NCBI RefSeq assembly: GCF_030272615.1
Contig: NC_081413.1
Location: 182,912,951 to 182,976,950, forward strand
Reading direction: 5' to 3'
From: Cryptomeria japonica
Taxonomy: Eukaryota; Streptophyta; Pinopsida; Cupressales; Cupressaceae
Length of the DNA: 64,000 nt
Shown: piece by piece, positions 9,546 to 20,436 of the stretch
Layout of the letters: every line of letters begins with the position of its first letter
Position numbering within the stretch: the first letter of the stretch is position 1
Program-made: the position numbers and the translations under genes
Notes under the pieces: model-generated
The model's database searches: none
Seen by the model: the letters and a program-made list of their open reading frames with translations, nothing else
What the model was told of the DNA's origin: nothing

Positions 9546-10099
9546 AGGACACATCTCAATTCTTATTTGAGCCTCCTCTAGTTCTACTTAATTTATCCGT
9601 GTTGCTTCCAAATTTGATTATGTCATTAGTTTAGCCAATCCTTGACCTCTTACCAACTTAGTAATTTGGATGTCAATGTTGAACTCCTGGATTTGATTTA
9701 TCCATCTGCATCTTCTCCCAGTAGTTTCAGTTTGCTTGAAAATATCCTTGACTGTTGCATTAGGAACATAGGCAATGACATTAGCCCCCACTAAATATGG
9801 TCTAAAAGAATTTATAGCTTTTACTAGGGCATATGCTTGTTTCTCATTTATATCATAATTTAACTCAAAAGCTTGTAGTGTTCTACTAAAAAATTTCACT
9901 GGTTATTCATGACCTTCATCATTCTTTTGTAACATAACTGCAACAATAGTATGAAATAAAGCAAAAGAAAATACATGAAAAGATTTAGAGAAATCAAGAG
10001 ACTTAAGTATAGGTGCTTCCTTGATGGCCCTTTTAATGTTTACAAAAGACTCAATTGCTTCACTAGTCCATTTTATCTCTGCACCCTTTTTCAACATGT
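9546..10099 (-). pseudogene. C-terminal RNase H-like (tether) domain of E3, degenerate
   Basis: This domain follows RT and has the fold-typical blocks FFSRTLQAFELNYDINEKQA and FRPYLVGANVIAYVP, and ends with the tether ITKLVRGQGLAKLM. The Asp that normally opens Ty3 RNase H is absent (HVFSFALFHTIVAVM), and the TDH-type Asp is replaced (YVPNATV); only the Glu in NEKQAYAL remains. It is therefore probably structural rather than catalytic, like the connection domain of retroviruses. A stop falls at about 9900, and a remnant PWYNNIVYYLKY continues towards 9546 before the similarity is lost. Confidence 0.8.
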
Positions 10100-11240
10100 T
10101 TGCAATAGGTTTTACAATTTCAAAAAAATTTGATACAAATCTTCTAACAAAATTAATTTGTCCAAAGAATGATTGAATAGCTTTGACTGTTTTATGAATC
10201 TGAATTTTATCAATGGCTGCAATTCTCTTAGGGTCAACCCTTACTCCATCTTTAGATACAATATGACCCAACCATTTACCTTTAGTGACTCCGAAGTGAT
10301 ACTTTTTTGGATTTAGAGAAATACCATATTCTAGTGCTTTGATAAAAATCTTCTCTAGGTCATTACAGTGGTTATCTACTTTCTTGGAGTATACTATCAA
10401 ATCGTCCTAGTATACAACTAAAATGTAATCAATAAGTCCTTAAAAGGCTACATCCATGACCCTTTGAAAAGTAGCTCCGACATTAGTAAGTCCAAATGGC
10501 ATCCTAGCATACACATATGTGCCCCATGGTGTAGTTAAAGTTGTTTTGTATTTTTCTAATTCCTTAACTTTCACTTTGTTGTAACCGGAGAACCCATCCA
10601 TCATAGAAAGTAATTCATTCCCTATTACCTTTTGTAGCAAATCTTCCATGTTAGGCAGAGCATAATTATCCTTTAAAGATGATATATTTAAATTCCTAAA
10701 GTCCACACATAATCTGATATCACCATTTTTCTTTCTAATAGGCACCAAGTTTGACACCCATGTAGAATGCCTTATAGGCTCTATAATCCCTACATTCCTC
10801 ATCTTCATGAACTCTTCCTTCATTTTGGGAGTCATTGTGGGATTTATAGGCCATTTCTTTTTCCTAAATGGTTTTGCATCTGATTTCAATGGGATTTCAT
10901 GCTAGAACAAATCCTCTATGTATGCCTTGAGGTCATCATATGACCAAGCGAAAACATGTTTGTATTTTCTTAACAGATTGACCAATGCACTCCTAATTTT
11001 TGGTGTAAGATTCTTGCCAATGTAAACATCTCTAGGATTATTTTCACTTCCCAAGTTTATTTTCTCCACTTCTTCACAACTTCTAGTGTTGGGCTTGAAG
11101 TAAGTCATATCCTTATTGTCAAGCATCCTCTCTAATTCCACCAACCCTTTTGGAATCTTGTTTCTTTTAAGTTGTAAGATATTTTTTCCAAATAGAGACT
11201 CCTTACCACTCTCCTCTTCCACATATGCATTCCAATCCAT
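10100..11240 (-). pseudogene. Reverse transcriptase of E3, stop inside the YxDD box
   Basis: The RT copies element RNA into DNA. Visible in order: an upstream linker with VFAWSYDDLKAYIEDLF, the fingers and palm (IRHSTWVSNLVPIRKKNGDI, RLCVDFRNLN, PLPNMEDLL-like, MMDGFSGYNKV, TTPWGTYVYARMPFGLTN), then LVVY-stop-DDLIVYSK. The stop (minus TAG, plus bases 10407-10409) replaces the second residue of the catalytic YxDD box. The thumb follows (YHFGVTKGKWLGHIVSKDG, FFGQINFVRRFV). Other single stops lie near 10438 and 10900. The whole stretch shares a frame with the protease and with the upstream RNase H. Confidence 0.88.
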
Positions 11241-11329
11241 ATGTTGTCTTTCATACCGATCTTCATAAAATAAGAACTTCAGAAGATCCCTGTCATCATC
11301 AAATATCTACCAAATTTTTATGTTATCTG

Positions 11330-11800
11330 GTACTGCAGGTCTATTTTATATTTCAACTTGGGTGATGTCATAAAAAAGAATATCATTTTGTTTAATTGCT
11401 AGGTTAGCCATAAAATCAGCCAAAATATTGTTAGACCTTTCAATCCATGTTATAGAAAATGCATCAAAAAATTCAATTGAATCCCACACCTCATTTCTAT
11501 AATTTTGAAGCCTTACATTTTTGGTGGAAAACTTTTCTCTTACTTAAGATACGACTAACTCTGAATCACCATAAATTATTAATAATTTAATGCCATATTT
11601 ACTTGCCATTCTAAGGCCTAACAAGAGTGCTTCATATTCAACAACATTGTTTGTACATTCAAAGGCTAACAAGAAATAATATTTGAATGATTTCCCATTA
11701 GGAGAAATAAAAACCACACCAGCTCCATTTCCTCCCTTACTAAAAGCCCCATCAAATTATATTCTCCAAATCTCATCCTCATGTGATTCAATAGTATTTT
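11330..11800 (-). pseudogene. RNase H domain located upstream of RT in E3
   Basis: The minus-strand frame, shared with protease and RT, reads a clear RNase H: FDGAFSKGGNGAGVVF (Asp; the F-D-G codons lie at 11756-11748), NNVVEYEALLLGLRMA (Glu), YGDSELVV (Asp) and NILADFMANLAI (Asp), giving the D-E-D-D set. The motifs resemble the archaeal-type RNase H acquired by Tat elements rather than the usual Ty3 RNase H. In the Tat elements I know of, that extra domain follows RT; here it lies between protease and RT. In-frame stops lie just before the domain and at two later sites, so this copy is dead although the acidic residues are kept. Confidence 0.85.
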
Positions 11801-12008
11801 CAAGCTTATTAGTTTTGCATTGAATGGGTTTAGAAATACTTTCCTGAAAGTTATCTATATTTGTTCGAAGAAAACATGTTGTCTCATTTGGATCAACTTC
11901 CTCTATCAGGTAGAATGATCTTGGATCTCTATCAATCCTTACATTCGCCCATTTTATTGGGATGGTCGCATATGAAAGATCTAGCTAGACATGTCCTCCC
12001 ACCAAACT

Positions 12009-12430
12009 TTACCATTTCCTTGATAGTAAAATCTCATAATTCGGAAGAACTTGCACAAAGGTGATGTCTATTTTATATGGCATATCTAAGCATGTTGGAA
12101 ATCGAAACTCCACACCCTTCATGATTCCAACAATTGGGACTGATCTGTTATCCATAACATAGCATTTCCCATAGGGAGTGTCTACATGCATCCCAATTTC
12201 TTTCATGACATCTTCTAGCATTATGTTCACGGTTGCACCTAAATCTATCATACAATTATTAACCATTTTATTGCTAATCATCAAACTCAGATAAAAAGGA
12301 TCAACCTAGGTAAGATTCTTAGCGATAGAAGTTCCCAAATAGAGAATAGGTGGATCTTCAGCTTTTGGCTTATGATCCTCTTTATTAACTTCACCAACAT
12401 TAGACAAATCTTGATTGTTTCATGTTTGTA
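12009..12430 (-). pseudogene. Aspartic protease of E3, active-site Ser changed
   Basis: The block leading in is PPILYLGTSIAKNLT then DPFYLSLMISNK, followed by MVNNCMIDLGATVNIM, the retropepsin active site with Asp-Leu-Gly in place of Asp-Ser-Gly (codons at 12245-12237; TTA is one C-to-T step from TCA). The flap and later region follow (YVMDNRSVPIVGIMKGVEF), and the ORF closes after LPNYEILLSRKW at a stop near 12009. A frameshift near 12420-12440 separates it from gag. E9 shows the same Ser-to-Leu change in its own protease. Confidence 0.82.
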
Positions 12431-14775
12431 ATCAGGAAATTTTATTACTTCAAGAAAGGAAACAAATACATTCACCTATGATAAAGCCTGAGACATAAAT
12501 GATCCACAATTTGAGAGTGTCTTACTAATCTATTTCTTTTCGATTGGATTTGTTAATTTAAGAGGTTCTGTTTGTTTGACCTTTTCTACTGCACCTTCCT
12601 TTCCCTTGTTAGCAATGATGTCTTTGTTTCCACTAGCTTTAGGAACCTTTGCAAACATCTTGGATGGTCTACCTTGCTCTAGGTTCACTATTTTGTTCCT
12701 TAGTTGATAATTTCTTTTTGCTTGAGCTACCGCTACCACAGTATAGGCTTTCTTTTCTTCATTTATTAAGCTTCTCAAGGGATGCACTGGCTCACTGTTA
12801 TGGAACAATCTCCTCAGGGATGGGATGTCCACATCATCATCAGTATAAATGTGTTGTACACTATTTTGTTGTCTCTCTCTTCTCCATTGGATATCTGATG
12901 ATTTCTCATCCTCAGATGTATCCTCATCCCTACCCCAAAGTGGATCTGATGAAAGTACATTCAATGTGGGCTCATATTCATTCTCATGGTCCTTCTATTC
13001 TGCAAAACCCTAAGCAATCATACATTGTTCTGCAACATGGGGTATATTGCAAACTACACACTATGGATATTCTTCCACAAAATTGTTTACCTTCTTCAAT
13101 GGATCAGGAGTTTCTTTTCTTATATTTGCATTCACTGGTTTACCATCTTTCCAGTTTGTATTATATGGCATGTCATGCAATCTTGGTCTATTGTAATTCA
13201 TTGGCTTACCTCCTCTATATGGGGATGGCTTCTCATTATGATTTTGCTTACCCTTCATATCTTTTAGCATGTCCATGATTTGGCTAAACTCATCCTTTTT
13301 CATTGCTCTAGGATTATATAGTTTTGGATCATCTCTCTTGCGAATTCTCCCAGCAACTTTTCTATTATTTTCAATGGTAGTGGTTGTTTTAAATGCTTCC
13401 TGCAAGGTGGTAGGTTTGTGAGATAGAATCTCATAGTGAGTCTTGTTATCAAAAGCACTCAAATAAAAATCAATCAAAAATGAATCAACAGGTCTAATAT
13501 CGCTTGGTATTCTATTAAGCACTTTATTAAACCGCTTATTAAATTTAGAAACTGATTCATTCTGATTCTTTTTTATGCTCATCAACTCATGAGATGCAAA
13601 TGAAGTATCATTATGTTCTCCAAATTCTTCCAAGAATATTGTCAAAAATTCCTGCCAACTACCAATGCATCTGTCTTATACCATTCTACTACATCCTTTG
13701 TTAGAGATTGAACAAACAATTTCATAAAAACATCTTCATAAGGGACTTCAAACTCTTCAATGATATATTTTACATTTATTATATGTTGTTCTATAGAATC
13801 AGTTCCATTTCCTATGGATTTAGGGATAGCTGACCTTAAATCATTTGAAATCTGATTAGGATATCCAAATATCCCACTGAAATCCAACTATTTATACCTT
13901 TCAATGGTCATAGGTGGTCTACAACCATAGTTATTAGTTTGATAGTTTCCATTTCCTCCATTATTACCATTATTTCCATTGTTACCTCCACCATTATTGT
14001 TATTTCCATTTTGATTGTTCCCATTACCATTGTTGTCATAGTTTCCATTATTACCATAATTACCTCTATTATTGCTTGCATTGTTGGTCCTATCTTTACT
14101 ATTCTAGTTACCAACAATTTCTTCAATGTTAGTTCTTCTCTCATCAATATGATTATTGCATTGTCTAGAATTATACAAGTTTCTATTTTCATTGTAGGGT
14201 ATATTTTTCCATTTATCCCTTTTTTCATAATTATTATCCCAAACATCAGACAATGGATTATTATAGACCCTAAATGGTTGTTCCAAGTTTCTCATGTGAG
14301 GGGGACTATACCTAGGGGTTGTTAGTCTACTTGCTTCACCTCTTCCCTTCTCTTCTTCAACATTGTTTTACTTACGGCTTTGAATGGTATCTCTTTCTAA
14401 TCCAAGTTTCTGCAATACCCAATCTAGTTGTCTCTTAAGAGCCTTTTCCATTGTAGATTCATCTCCATTTAAGTCATCTATTCTAAGAATAATTGCATCC
14501 AACTTCCTATCCTCCTGTTCCTCAGTAGTCAAGGTTTCATCATGGCCACCTTTATTATCTTTTGTATTTAAGTTATAAAAAGGATTTTCCTCCATATTTT
14601 CAAATCTATCACCAGATGAAGAATGATCCTTTCTACAAGGAAACTTCTTATAACCCCCAAATGCCATATTTGTTGGTGATTTATTTTCTTTGTTTCTTCT
14701 CTTTGGACTCAATTGAACAAGATTATCTTTTTCCTTGTGCAAAGACCTTCTCCCCTGCATAAATCTTATTGACAA
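12431..14775 (-). pseudogene. gag of E3 with Asn/Gly-rich segment
   Basis: The frame opens MSIRFMQGRRSLHKEKDN at 14775. A glutamate-rich coiled segment follows, then at about 14090-13920 a low-complexity run of Asn and Gly (for example NNGNYDNNGNGNNQNGNNNN), then the Retrotrans_gag domain (IFGYPNQISNDLR ... SLTKDVVEWYKTD). A one-base shift near 13643 moves the gag end into another frame (WQEFLTIFLEEFGEH, KTHYEILSHKPTTLQEAF). A knuckle-like CVVCNIPHVAEQC lies near 13030-13070, with one residue fewer than CCHC. A charged region (12964-12530) links to protease. Several stops are present. Gag would form the particle. Confidence 0.85.
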
Positions 14776-14945
14776 ATTCCTAGGGGTTTCTTTTACTTTT
14801 TAAAAATAACAATTATTACTCATATATTAAATGTAGAGTCACCACCTCCTAAGAGGAATAATAATTTTATTGATCTTCTAGGCTCCTTCCTCTAGCAAAG
14901 TCTGACACAAAACCACCAGAAATTTTGAACACTTCCTATGACAAC

Positions 14946-14963
14946 TCCCCAGTAGGGTTGCCA
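14946..14963 (-). promoter_or_regulatory. Putative primer binding site of E3
   Basis: The minus strand reads TGGCAACCCTACTGGGGA three bases after the LTR end CCAACA. Position and the TGG start suit a primer site, but I cannot assign the tRNA. The leader from here to the gag ATG (14776-14945) is short and holds nothing else that I recognise. Confidence 0.55.
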
Positions 14964-14966
14964 ATC

Positions 14967-15973
14967 TGTTGGTTCCCAAAACCATAGATTAGAAATCCTA
15001 GAGCTTTGCCAACTCTCCTACTGATTTCTCTATCAGCCTTGGCCAACGAATAAGAATGGTCAAAGACCAAATTCCTCTACACTTTAGGCTCCACTAGACC
15101 TAGGTGGGTATACCTAAATCTCCAAAGAACAAAGAGATTTCTTTATAGTGAATTTAAACTTAATATATTAACTATTTGCAAGAATGGCAAAATGTCTCCA
15201 GCAGCTGTGCTTTATTATGTGCTTTTAACTTTACTTTAATCTGAAAACTTGAACGCAATTGATAATGAATAAAAGCTTATAAAAGAATGTTCTTGGAACC
15301 TTGAGTGATTATGGAAAAACAATGCTAGTAGAAACTAGTAATATGTTTCTTTGGTGAGGAATTTCTTCATACCAAATTTACTCATAGAAAACTAATAATA
15401 GACCAATGCCTTATTTGACAATTTATATGTTACTTAATGGACAAATATTTGTGTTCCTTGGAGACAGTTTGAGAAAACTCACAAGTATGAAAGACTATCA
15501 CTACAATGACTTCAATGTATGTTATAAGAACAACAAAAACAATTATGCTATCTATATAACAACAAGTGATAAAATACTGCAACAAACCTTATTCAGATTT
15601 ATCCAAAGAATTTTAATTCATCAACATCATATAACATGAAATGATTTGAAGATAAAGACAACAAATCTTGTATATTAATTTTTGGAATAATGGGCATACA
15701 AAAACTATAGACTCACAGGTACCTCATGATACACTTGCTTCAAAAAAATAAATTTTCATTTCTACAAACCTGTTCTACATAGTACTACTAGTGCCAAAAG
15801 ACAATATGAAAGATAATAGTCCTTTTCTTTCTTTTGTCTTATCCCCTCTTATAATACAGAATGATTCCCTATATATATGTGACTCAAAAGACACAAATGA
15901 AAGGACACACCCTTTCATTTGAACAAACTAAAACTTAACAAAAACCTAACTAACCCCCCTAACTGTTGTAACA
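14967..15973 (-). mobile_element. 5' LTR of E3
   Basis: The minus strand begins TGTTACAACAG at 15973 and ends CCAACA at 14967, giving about 1007 bases with TG...CA ends. A TATA-like box lies about 100 bases in (15878-15870). No second copy is present to confirm the borders, and the outer border could be 15975. The element frame and the primer site fit this placement. Confidence 0.65.
15870..15878 (-). promoter_or_regulatory. Likely TATA box of E3 LTR
   Basis: The minus strand reads ATATATATAG, about 100 bases from the LTR start. The alternating AT run is the only TATA-like site in this U3. Confidence 0.45.
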
Positions 15974-15975
15974 CA

Positions 15976-17224
15976 TTACAATGACATAAACTAATTCTTC
16001 CCATCCAGGCTTTGACCAAATTTCTAGATATGCCAAAGATATCCTTTGTCTTTATATGTGCAGGCATTGAAGATGATTTCTTTGACCACTATTTCCATTT
16101 TAACAAACTTCTCAACTTATTCCCCTATTTCATGCATATCCAAAGTATCCACATGAGCAATGCTAAGAGTCGCACTAAGTAGTGATCTACAGTCAAAAAT
16201 CCACTGGTCTTTATCCTTTATTACCCCTGTATCATCCACCACACTTGGGAATCTATAATTAACAATCCCCTGACCTTGTTGATCCTCTTGTGAATCACTC
16301 ATGAGTGTCAATCAATTTTTTGACCTTGTTGATCCTCTTGTCACTCTATGTCTCATCCTGCAGTAATTGTTTAACCTATTAAAAATCCTCTGGTGGGATA
16401 CTGTATTATCCATGTTTCTCTCGTAAACAGTCCAGAATTCCTCTAGTATTTTTTGCAAATTCTCAAACATTTTAGACAATAAGACACATGTTGTGTTTGC
16501 CCTTATTTTCTGCATTTTCTCCTTCAACTTCTTGTTTTCCTTGTGGAATTCTTCACACTTCTTTTTCAGTTTGGATTCATCTAGTATCTAGGGTACAGGT
16601 TGGCCCCTACTTCTTAAGAGTTCCTCATACAATGATTTGTATCTTACCAACATCTTCATTTGTGCTTTATTTAATTTTGAAGTATCGCCTCCCATATCCG
16701 CTATGACCATAGGATCTTTGGTCTCTTATTTTGAGGATAGAGGGCCCACAAATGCATAGCCTCACCATTTGGATCATATCTTGATGAAATGAAAATGTCA
16801 TTCATGCCTGGAATGTCTAAGTTGAAGTATTTCTTAACTGAATGAAATAGGCTATAAAAAAAAGGATTCACTAAGGTCCTAGCCTGGAAAGAGAACAATT
16901 CTCACCTCTACAAGAAGTTACCTTCCCCTTTGAGGGGTCATGCCTTCTACTTCTGGATCGATATCAGCTTTCAGTTTTCTAATTTTTGGGGTCACATCTG
17001 GCATTGCTTCTCTTAGCCTCTTTCCTTTGAAATGATCCAAGAAGGACTTAAACTCCTTTGATCTAATGAATTCATCATCAGACACAAAAGAAGTATGTTC
17101 TTCTTCCCTAGCGTCCAAATCACCATTCATCCTCGCAACAATCTGGTCCTGTGTTTTAGGCTTCTCCTCCCTTTCAAGCATTTTGAATCTTGAGACAACC
17201 TCATCCTCACCTGATTCACTTTCA

Positions 17225-17255
<31 letters not shown>

Positions 17256-18842
17256 CTTCTTCCATCTCCTGTAGTCTTTGTCTCTTTTCTTCCAGTTTTT
17301 GGTTCAAATCCTGAAAGATCTTCATAGCTTCCTTAGATTGCTTCTTTCTAAAGATGTCCAAAGCTTCAACATGCTCATGAAAATAGTCACCCAGATTCTA
17401 CCCTTTTCTGCTCTAGTGTATAGAGTGCTCTGGGTCATATTTTTTTCTACTTGTGTGCTCTTAAAGATTATAATCTTCTATTAACCTACTGTCAATAATT
17501 TCATACCCTTTTGTGGATACAATGGTGAAGTCACCAAAGTGCAGAGTCCCGGGTAGAAAAACTTGCTTGTGGGCACCCCCAAAATGCTATGGATTTCAGA
17601 CACTCATTTGTCTCACAATCTCCAGGTAAGCAATTTTGTCAAGTACAGGTTTTGGTAGCACATAAGGAGAACCTTCAAATCCAAAAAATCTAACATATGT
17701 GAATTCCTAGCATAGATACTAGTCACCCCAATTATGATTCACCCTAGTATCCCCAGGCTCATGAGGTCTAAGAAATCTTTTTATTTCTTCTAAAAATGAT
17801 CCATCAAAAGAAACCCCAAAAACTCTGTATAATGGTTGCATAAAAAATTATTCAAATTTAAAATAGTGAGATCTCATTAACTGAGAATCCCACAGTGATA
17901 CCCACAGTTGTACTAGTTGCTCCTTCTCATCTTTGCCATGAACATTTAACTTCAACTTTTCTAGCCACAACCCACTATATCATCCATAAAAAAGATAATA
18001 TGCATTAACAATGAATAAAACTTAAAAGATTTGGCAGGATTATTATGAAGACTTAAGAAACCCTCATGCATCTTGTAGACAATGTAAGAAGCATAATCAA
18101 ATTGTCTCGGCTCATGCATCTATGTGTCTGCAGCATGTACCAAAGGTCCTATCCGAGCTACATCTGGAACCTCAACTCCTCCCACTTGCTCGCATGACAT
18201 ATACGTATACTGCAAATATTGTCTGAAAATGTTGATATCAAAAGGGGGCCCATCCTCATCTATCAACTTTCCTTTCTCAGCCTTATGTATGGCCAAGTTT
18301 CACCTATTGTATATAGTGTCCATCTTCGTATATTCTTCTTCCAGTTTCTCAAAATATAAAGGCACATCAGAGTCAAAACCAAGACCAAAAACCTCATGAA
18401 TGGTGGCTACTAAAAGGTGGATGAATGCATCGCCATTTTGCAATTGAATACATCTTTTCGTGGCATTATAAGCCCTAGCCAATGTTTTCATCAATTGAAT
18501 ATTCACAAAGACATTAGGGACCACAAGTTTACCCAATCCAGTTGTCCATGTCTTTGAGATTGGGGTCGGCTTGCTTCTTCATTAATAATGATACAAGAAC
18601 AACTCGTGAACTCTAACCCTAGTCTAGACATCACCAATTTCCTTGAAATCATCTTCTAGCTCTTCACGGATAGGCAAATTAGTCTTAGATCTTAGGGATT
18701 TGTCTCTTGGTGAACTCATTTGGTCAATCATATCTTGATTTAACTTTCATTTCTGCACACCTTCTCCACCTTTAGACTTCTTTGAAGCACTCCCAGAGAC
18801 CTAAGTGACCTTCCTCTTGCCATTGGAACTAGAACCCTCCAT
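15976..18842 (-). pseudogene. E4: pol-less gene of unknown family, broken
   Basis: A coding-like stretch starts MEGSSSNGKRKV at 18842 and runs to the edge of E3, with many stops and at least three frame changes. Recognisable blocks are KLVVPNVFVNIQLMKTLARA (near 18530), EYTMVRF-like and LPKPVLDKIAYLEIVRQM (near 17650), GGAHKQVFLPG, then an acidic low-complexity segment with a long Glu run (17262-17226) and FVSDDEFIRSKEFKSFL (near 17070). These blocks recur in E10, so this is a repeated family and not a host gene. I see no protease, integrase, RT or zinc knuckle. The end is lost where E3 begins (last readable block IIFNACTYKDKGYLWHI). The function is unknown; it may be ORF2 of a non-autonomous element. 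Confidence 0.65.
17226..17262. repeat. (CTT)n / (GAA)n microsatellite coding poly-Glu
   Basis: About twelve CTT units in a row, read on the minus strand as a run of Glu codons in the E4 ORF. The complementary strand gives a poly-Ser ORF, which is a shadow. Confidence 0.9.
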
Positions 18843-19089
18843 ATTTGAGTCCTTCAAACCTTTTGGAAATTCAATTTTTTTTGCAGTTTAGCTCCACTTC
18901 AATCTCTCTATTTTCTTAAGTCTCCTATGTAAATTCCTTATACCAGCTTCTATATATAGATTTAATACATGAAGAGAATTTACTCAATTGAATTGGTGTT
19001 GTGATTCGCCTTGTGTAAGTACAAAGCTATCCATTGCCTGTATTTAATAATGGTAGGTGGATTTGTTGAGATCAGATTTTGCAAAGGCT

Positions 19090-20075
19090 AGTTATCATAA
19101 CTCCTCTTGATAATTCAATCATTTGGTGCCACCCATCTATTTGATCAACATAGGTCTCACCGATCACTCCGTTGGGTATCAGCATAGCTCATTTATTATC
19201 ATTCTGATGGTTATAACTTCCCCCATGGCTCTGTCTTCCAGCTAAGATTTTACCTTTACCTTTATATCTCATCAGTGTAGGTCACTCTGATATACCCTCC
19301 TTCTATTCCTCCATGGAATCCTGCCCATCGAGTATTGGCATAACTCTAAATATGCTCCTCTGATGGTTTAAGTTATCTCGATGAGTCCTCCCTCATAGTC
19401 TGTATCTTGTTTGTTATATTGGGTCATCTTATCGGGTATCGGAACAACCCATTTTATTTTTCTTTGATGACCTGACGTCATCGCATTCGCACTTGTGTAT
19501 CTTTTTACTCCTCCGGTCTATCGGCATATGTTTCCCCGATGAGATCTCTTTGTTCGCACCTATCTCTACTTTCTCATCGGGTATCGATGTAAAGAAAGAT
19601 GTGCTCCCGATGAGGTGATGATATCTCGATCAAGTCTCCTTCTCCGTGCTTGACTTTTCTTCCTCATCGGATATCGGTATAACCTAAGAAACCTCTCATC
19701 GATGGTTTAAGTTACCCTGATGACTTAGTATTTTCCTCCTTTTGGTATCGCCTTATCAAAGTAAGATATGCCGATAACACCACCTTCGCCACCTAGCCCA
19801 TCAGTTATCGAGGTAGCATACTATGACATTTTTCGATGACCCAATGATATTGCTGCCGTCTACTTCACATTCTCCTTCATTGGTGTAGGTTATACCGATA
19901 GCCTCATCGGCTATCGACACAACTCTTTTCTCATGCCCTTGATAGTGAATGTTATACCGATGAAACCATCCCTTTGAACTTTCTTTTGGTTCTCCTTTGG
20001 AGTGGTCAGTCTGAGTCATGCCAATAGGTTCTTTCATTGTTTTAGCTAGTCACTCTTGTCGGGGTAACTTACACT
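19090..20075. repeat. Degenerate CATCGG/TATCGG repeat array
   Basis: About ten degenerate units, spaced roughly 60 to 120 bases apart, share the frame 'catcggRtatcggYataacc', then 20-40 bases, then 'cYgatga'. Clear copies lie near 19326, 19431, 19578, 19664, 19800 and 19905. Each has arms (catcgg and ccgatg) that could pair. Between E4 (start 18842) and the array is about 250 bases of AT-rich DNA. The array holds no convincing gene; the 78-codon minus ORF at 19801-20037 is made of the repeat. Similar words reappear at 55400-55480, next to E10. Confidence 0.7.
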
Positions 20076-20436
20076 GATAGCTCAAATTTGATAATAATGC
20101 TAATTAATCTCCTCTTCATATATTGTTTACACTTCCACCTTCCATGGAAAACTTATATGTGCTAATAAGTGATAGAGTCTATCACATAGGCCAAAATAAT
20201 GTCCTTATAATGTTCCCAATACTGTCATGATGAAATTTCCTCATGTAGTCCCTATTCAGTGCCGACCCTTAGCATGCCCCAGCGGTACTTGTTCAATTTT
20301 GAAAACAGGTCACAATAGGATTTTTTGATACTGCAACATACCTCCTGCACATGCAATCTAGGAATAAATGCTCTTATGGTGAAAATGTACATATAAAACA
20401 TCAAACAAATAGAAAAAACTATTTTGCAAAATATGT
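20076..20436. other. Unassigned stretch before E5
   Basis: AT-rich sequence without an ORF. No LTR end, primer site or polypurine tract was recognised, so the 5' LTR of E5 is missing and the junction is not visible. Confidence 0.4.

Larger units (their letters stand above)
9441..15973 (-). mobile_element. Ty3/gypsy element E3, Tat-like, lacking integrase and 3' LTR
   Basis: Read on the minus strand from 15973: 5' LTR, primer site, gag, protease, an RNase H domain, RT, and a second, degenerate RNase H. Coding similarity ends near 9441-9545, so integrase and 3' LTR are missing. The pol part from 12284 to 9618 stays in one frame and is broken only by point stops, while gag holds two frameshifts. 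The protein type (RT block TTPWGTYVYARMPFGL, tether VRGQGLAKLM) is that of plant Tat-lineage elements. E3 appears to sit inside the E4 gene, whose reading frame stops at the right edge of the E3 LTR. Confidence 0.85.

Noticed and set aside
12649-13278. Plus-strand ORF of 209 codons
   Set aside because: It is the complement of the E3 gag, which has gag motifs on the minus strand. Hydrophobic, Tyr/His-rich composition is typical of an antisense shadow.
13939-14325. Ile-rich plus-strand ORF that looks like a membrane protein
   Set aside because: It is the antisense reading of the Asn/Gly-rich gag run; AAT codons read backwards give Ile and Val.
17066-17314. Poly-Ser plus-strand ORF
   Set aside because: Antisense of the GAA microsatellite and acidic segment of E4.
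19090-20075. CRISPR-like array
   Set aside because: Units are degenerate, irregularly spaced and lie in a plant-type genome; there are no identical repeats with uniform spacers.
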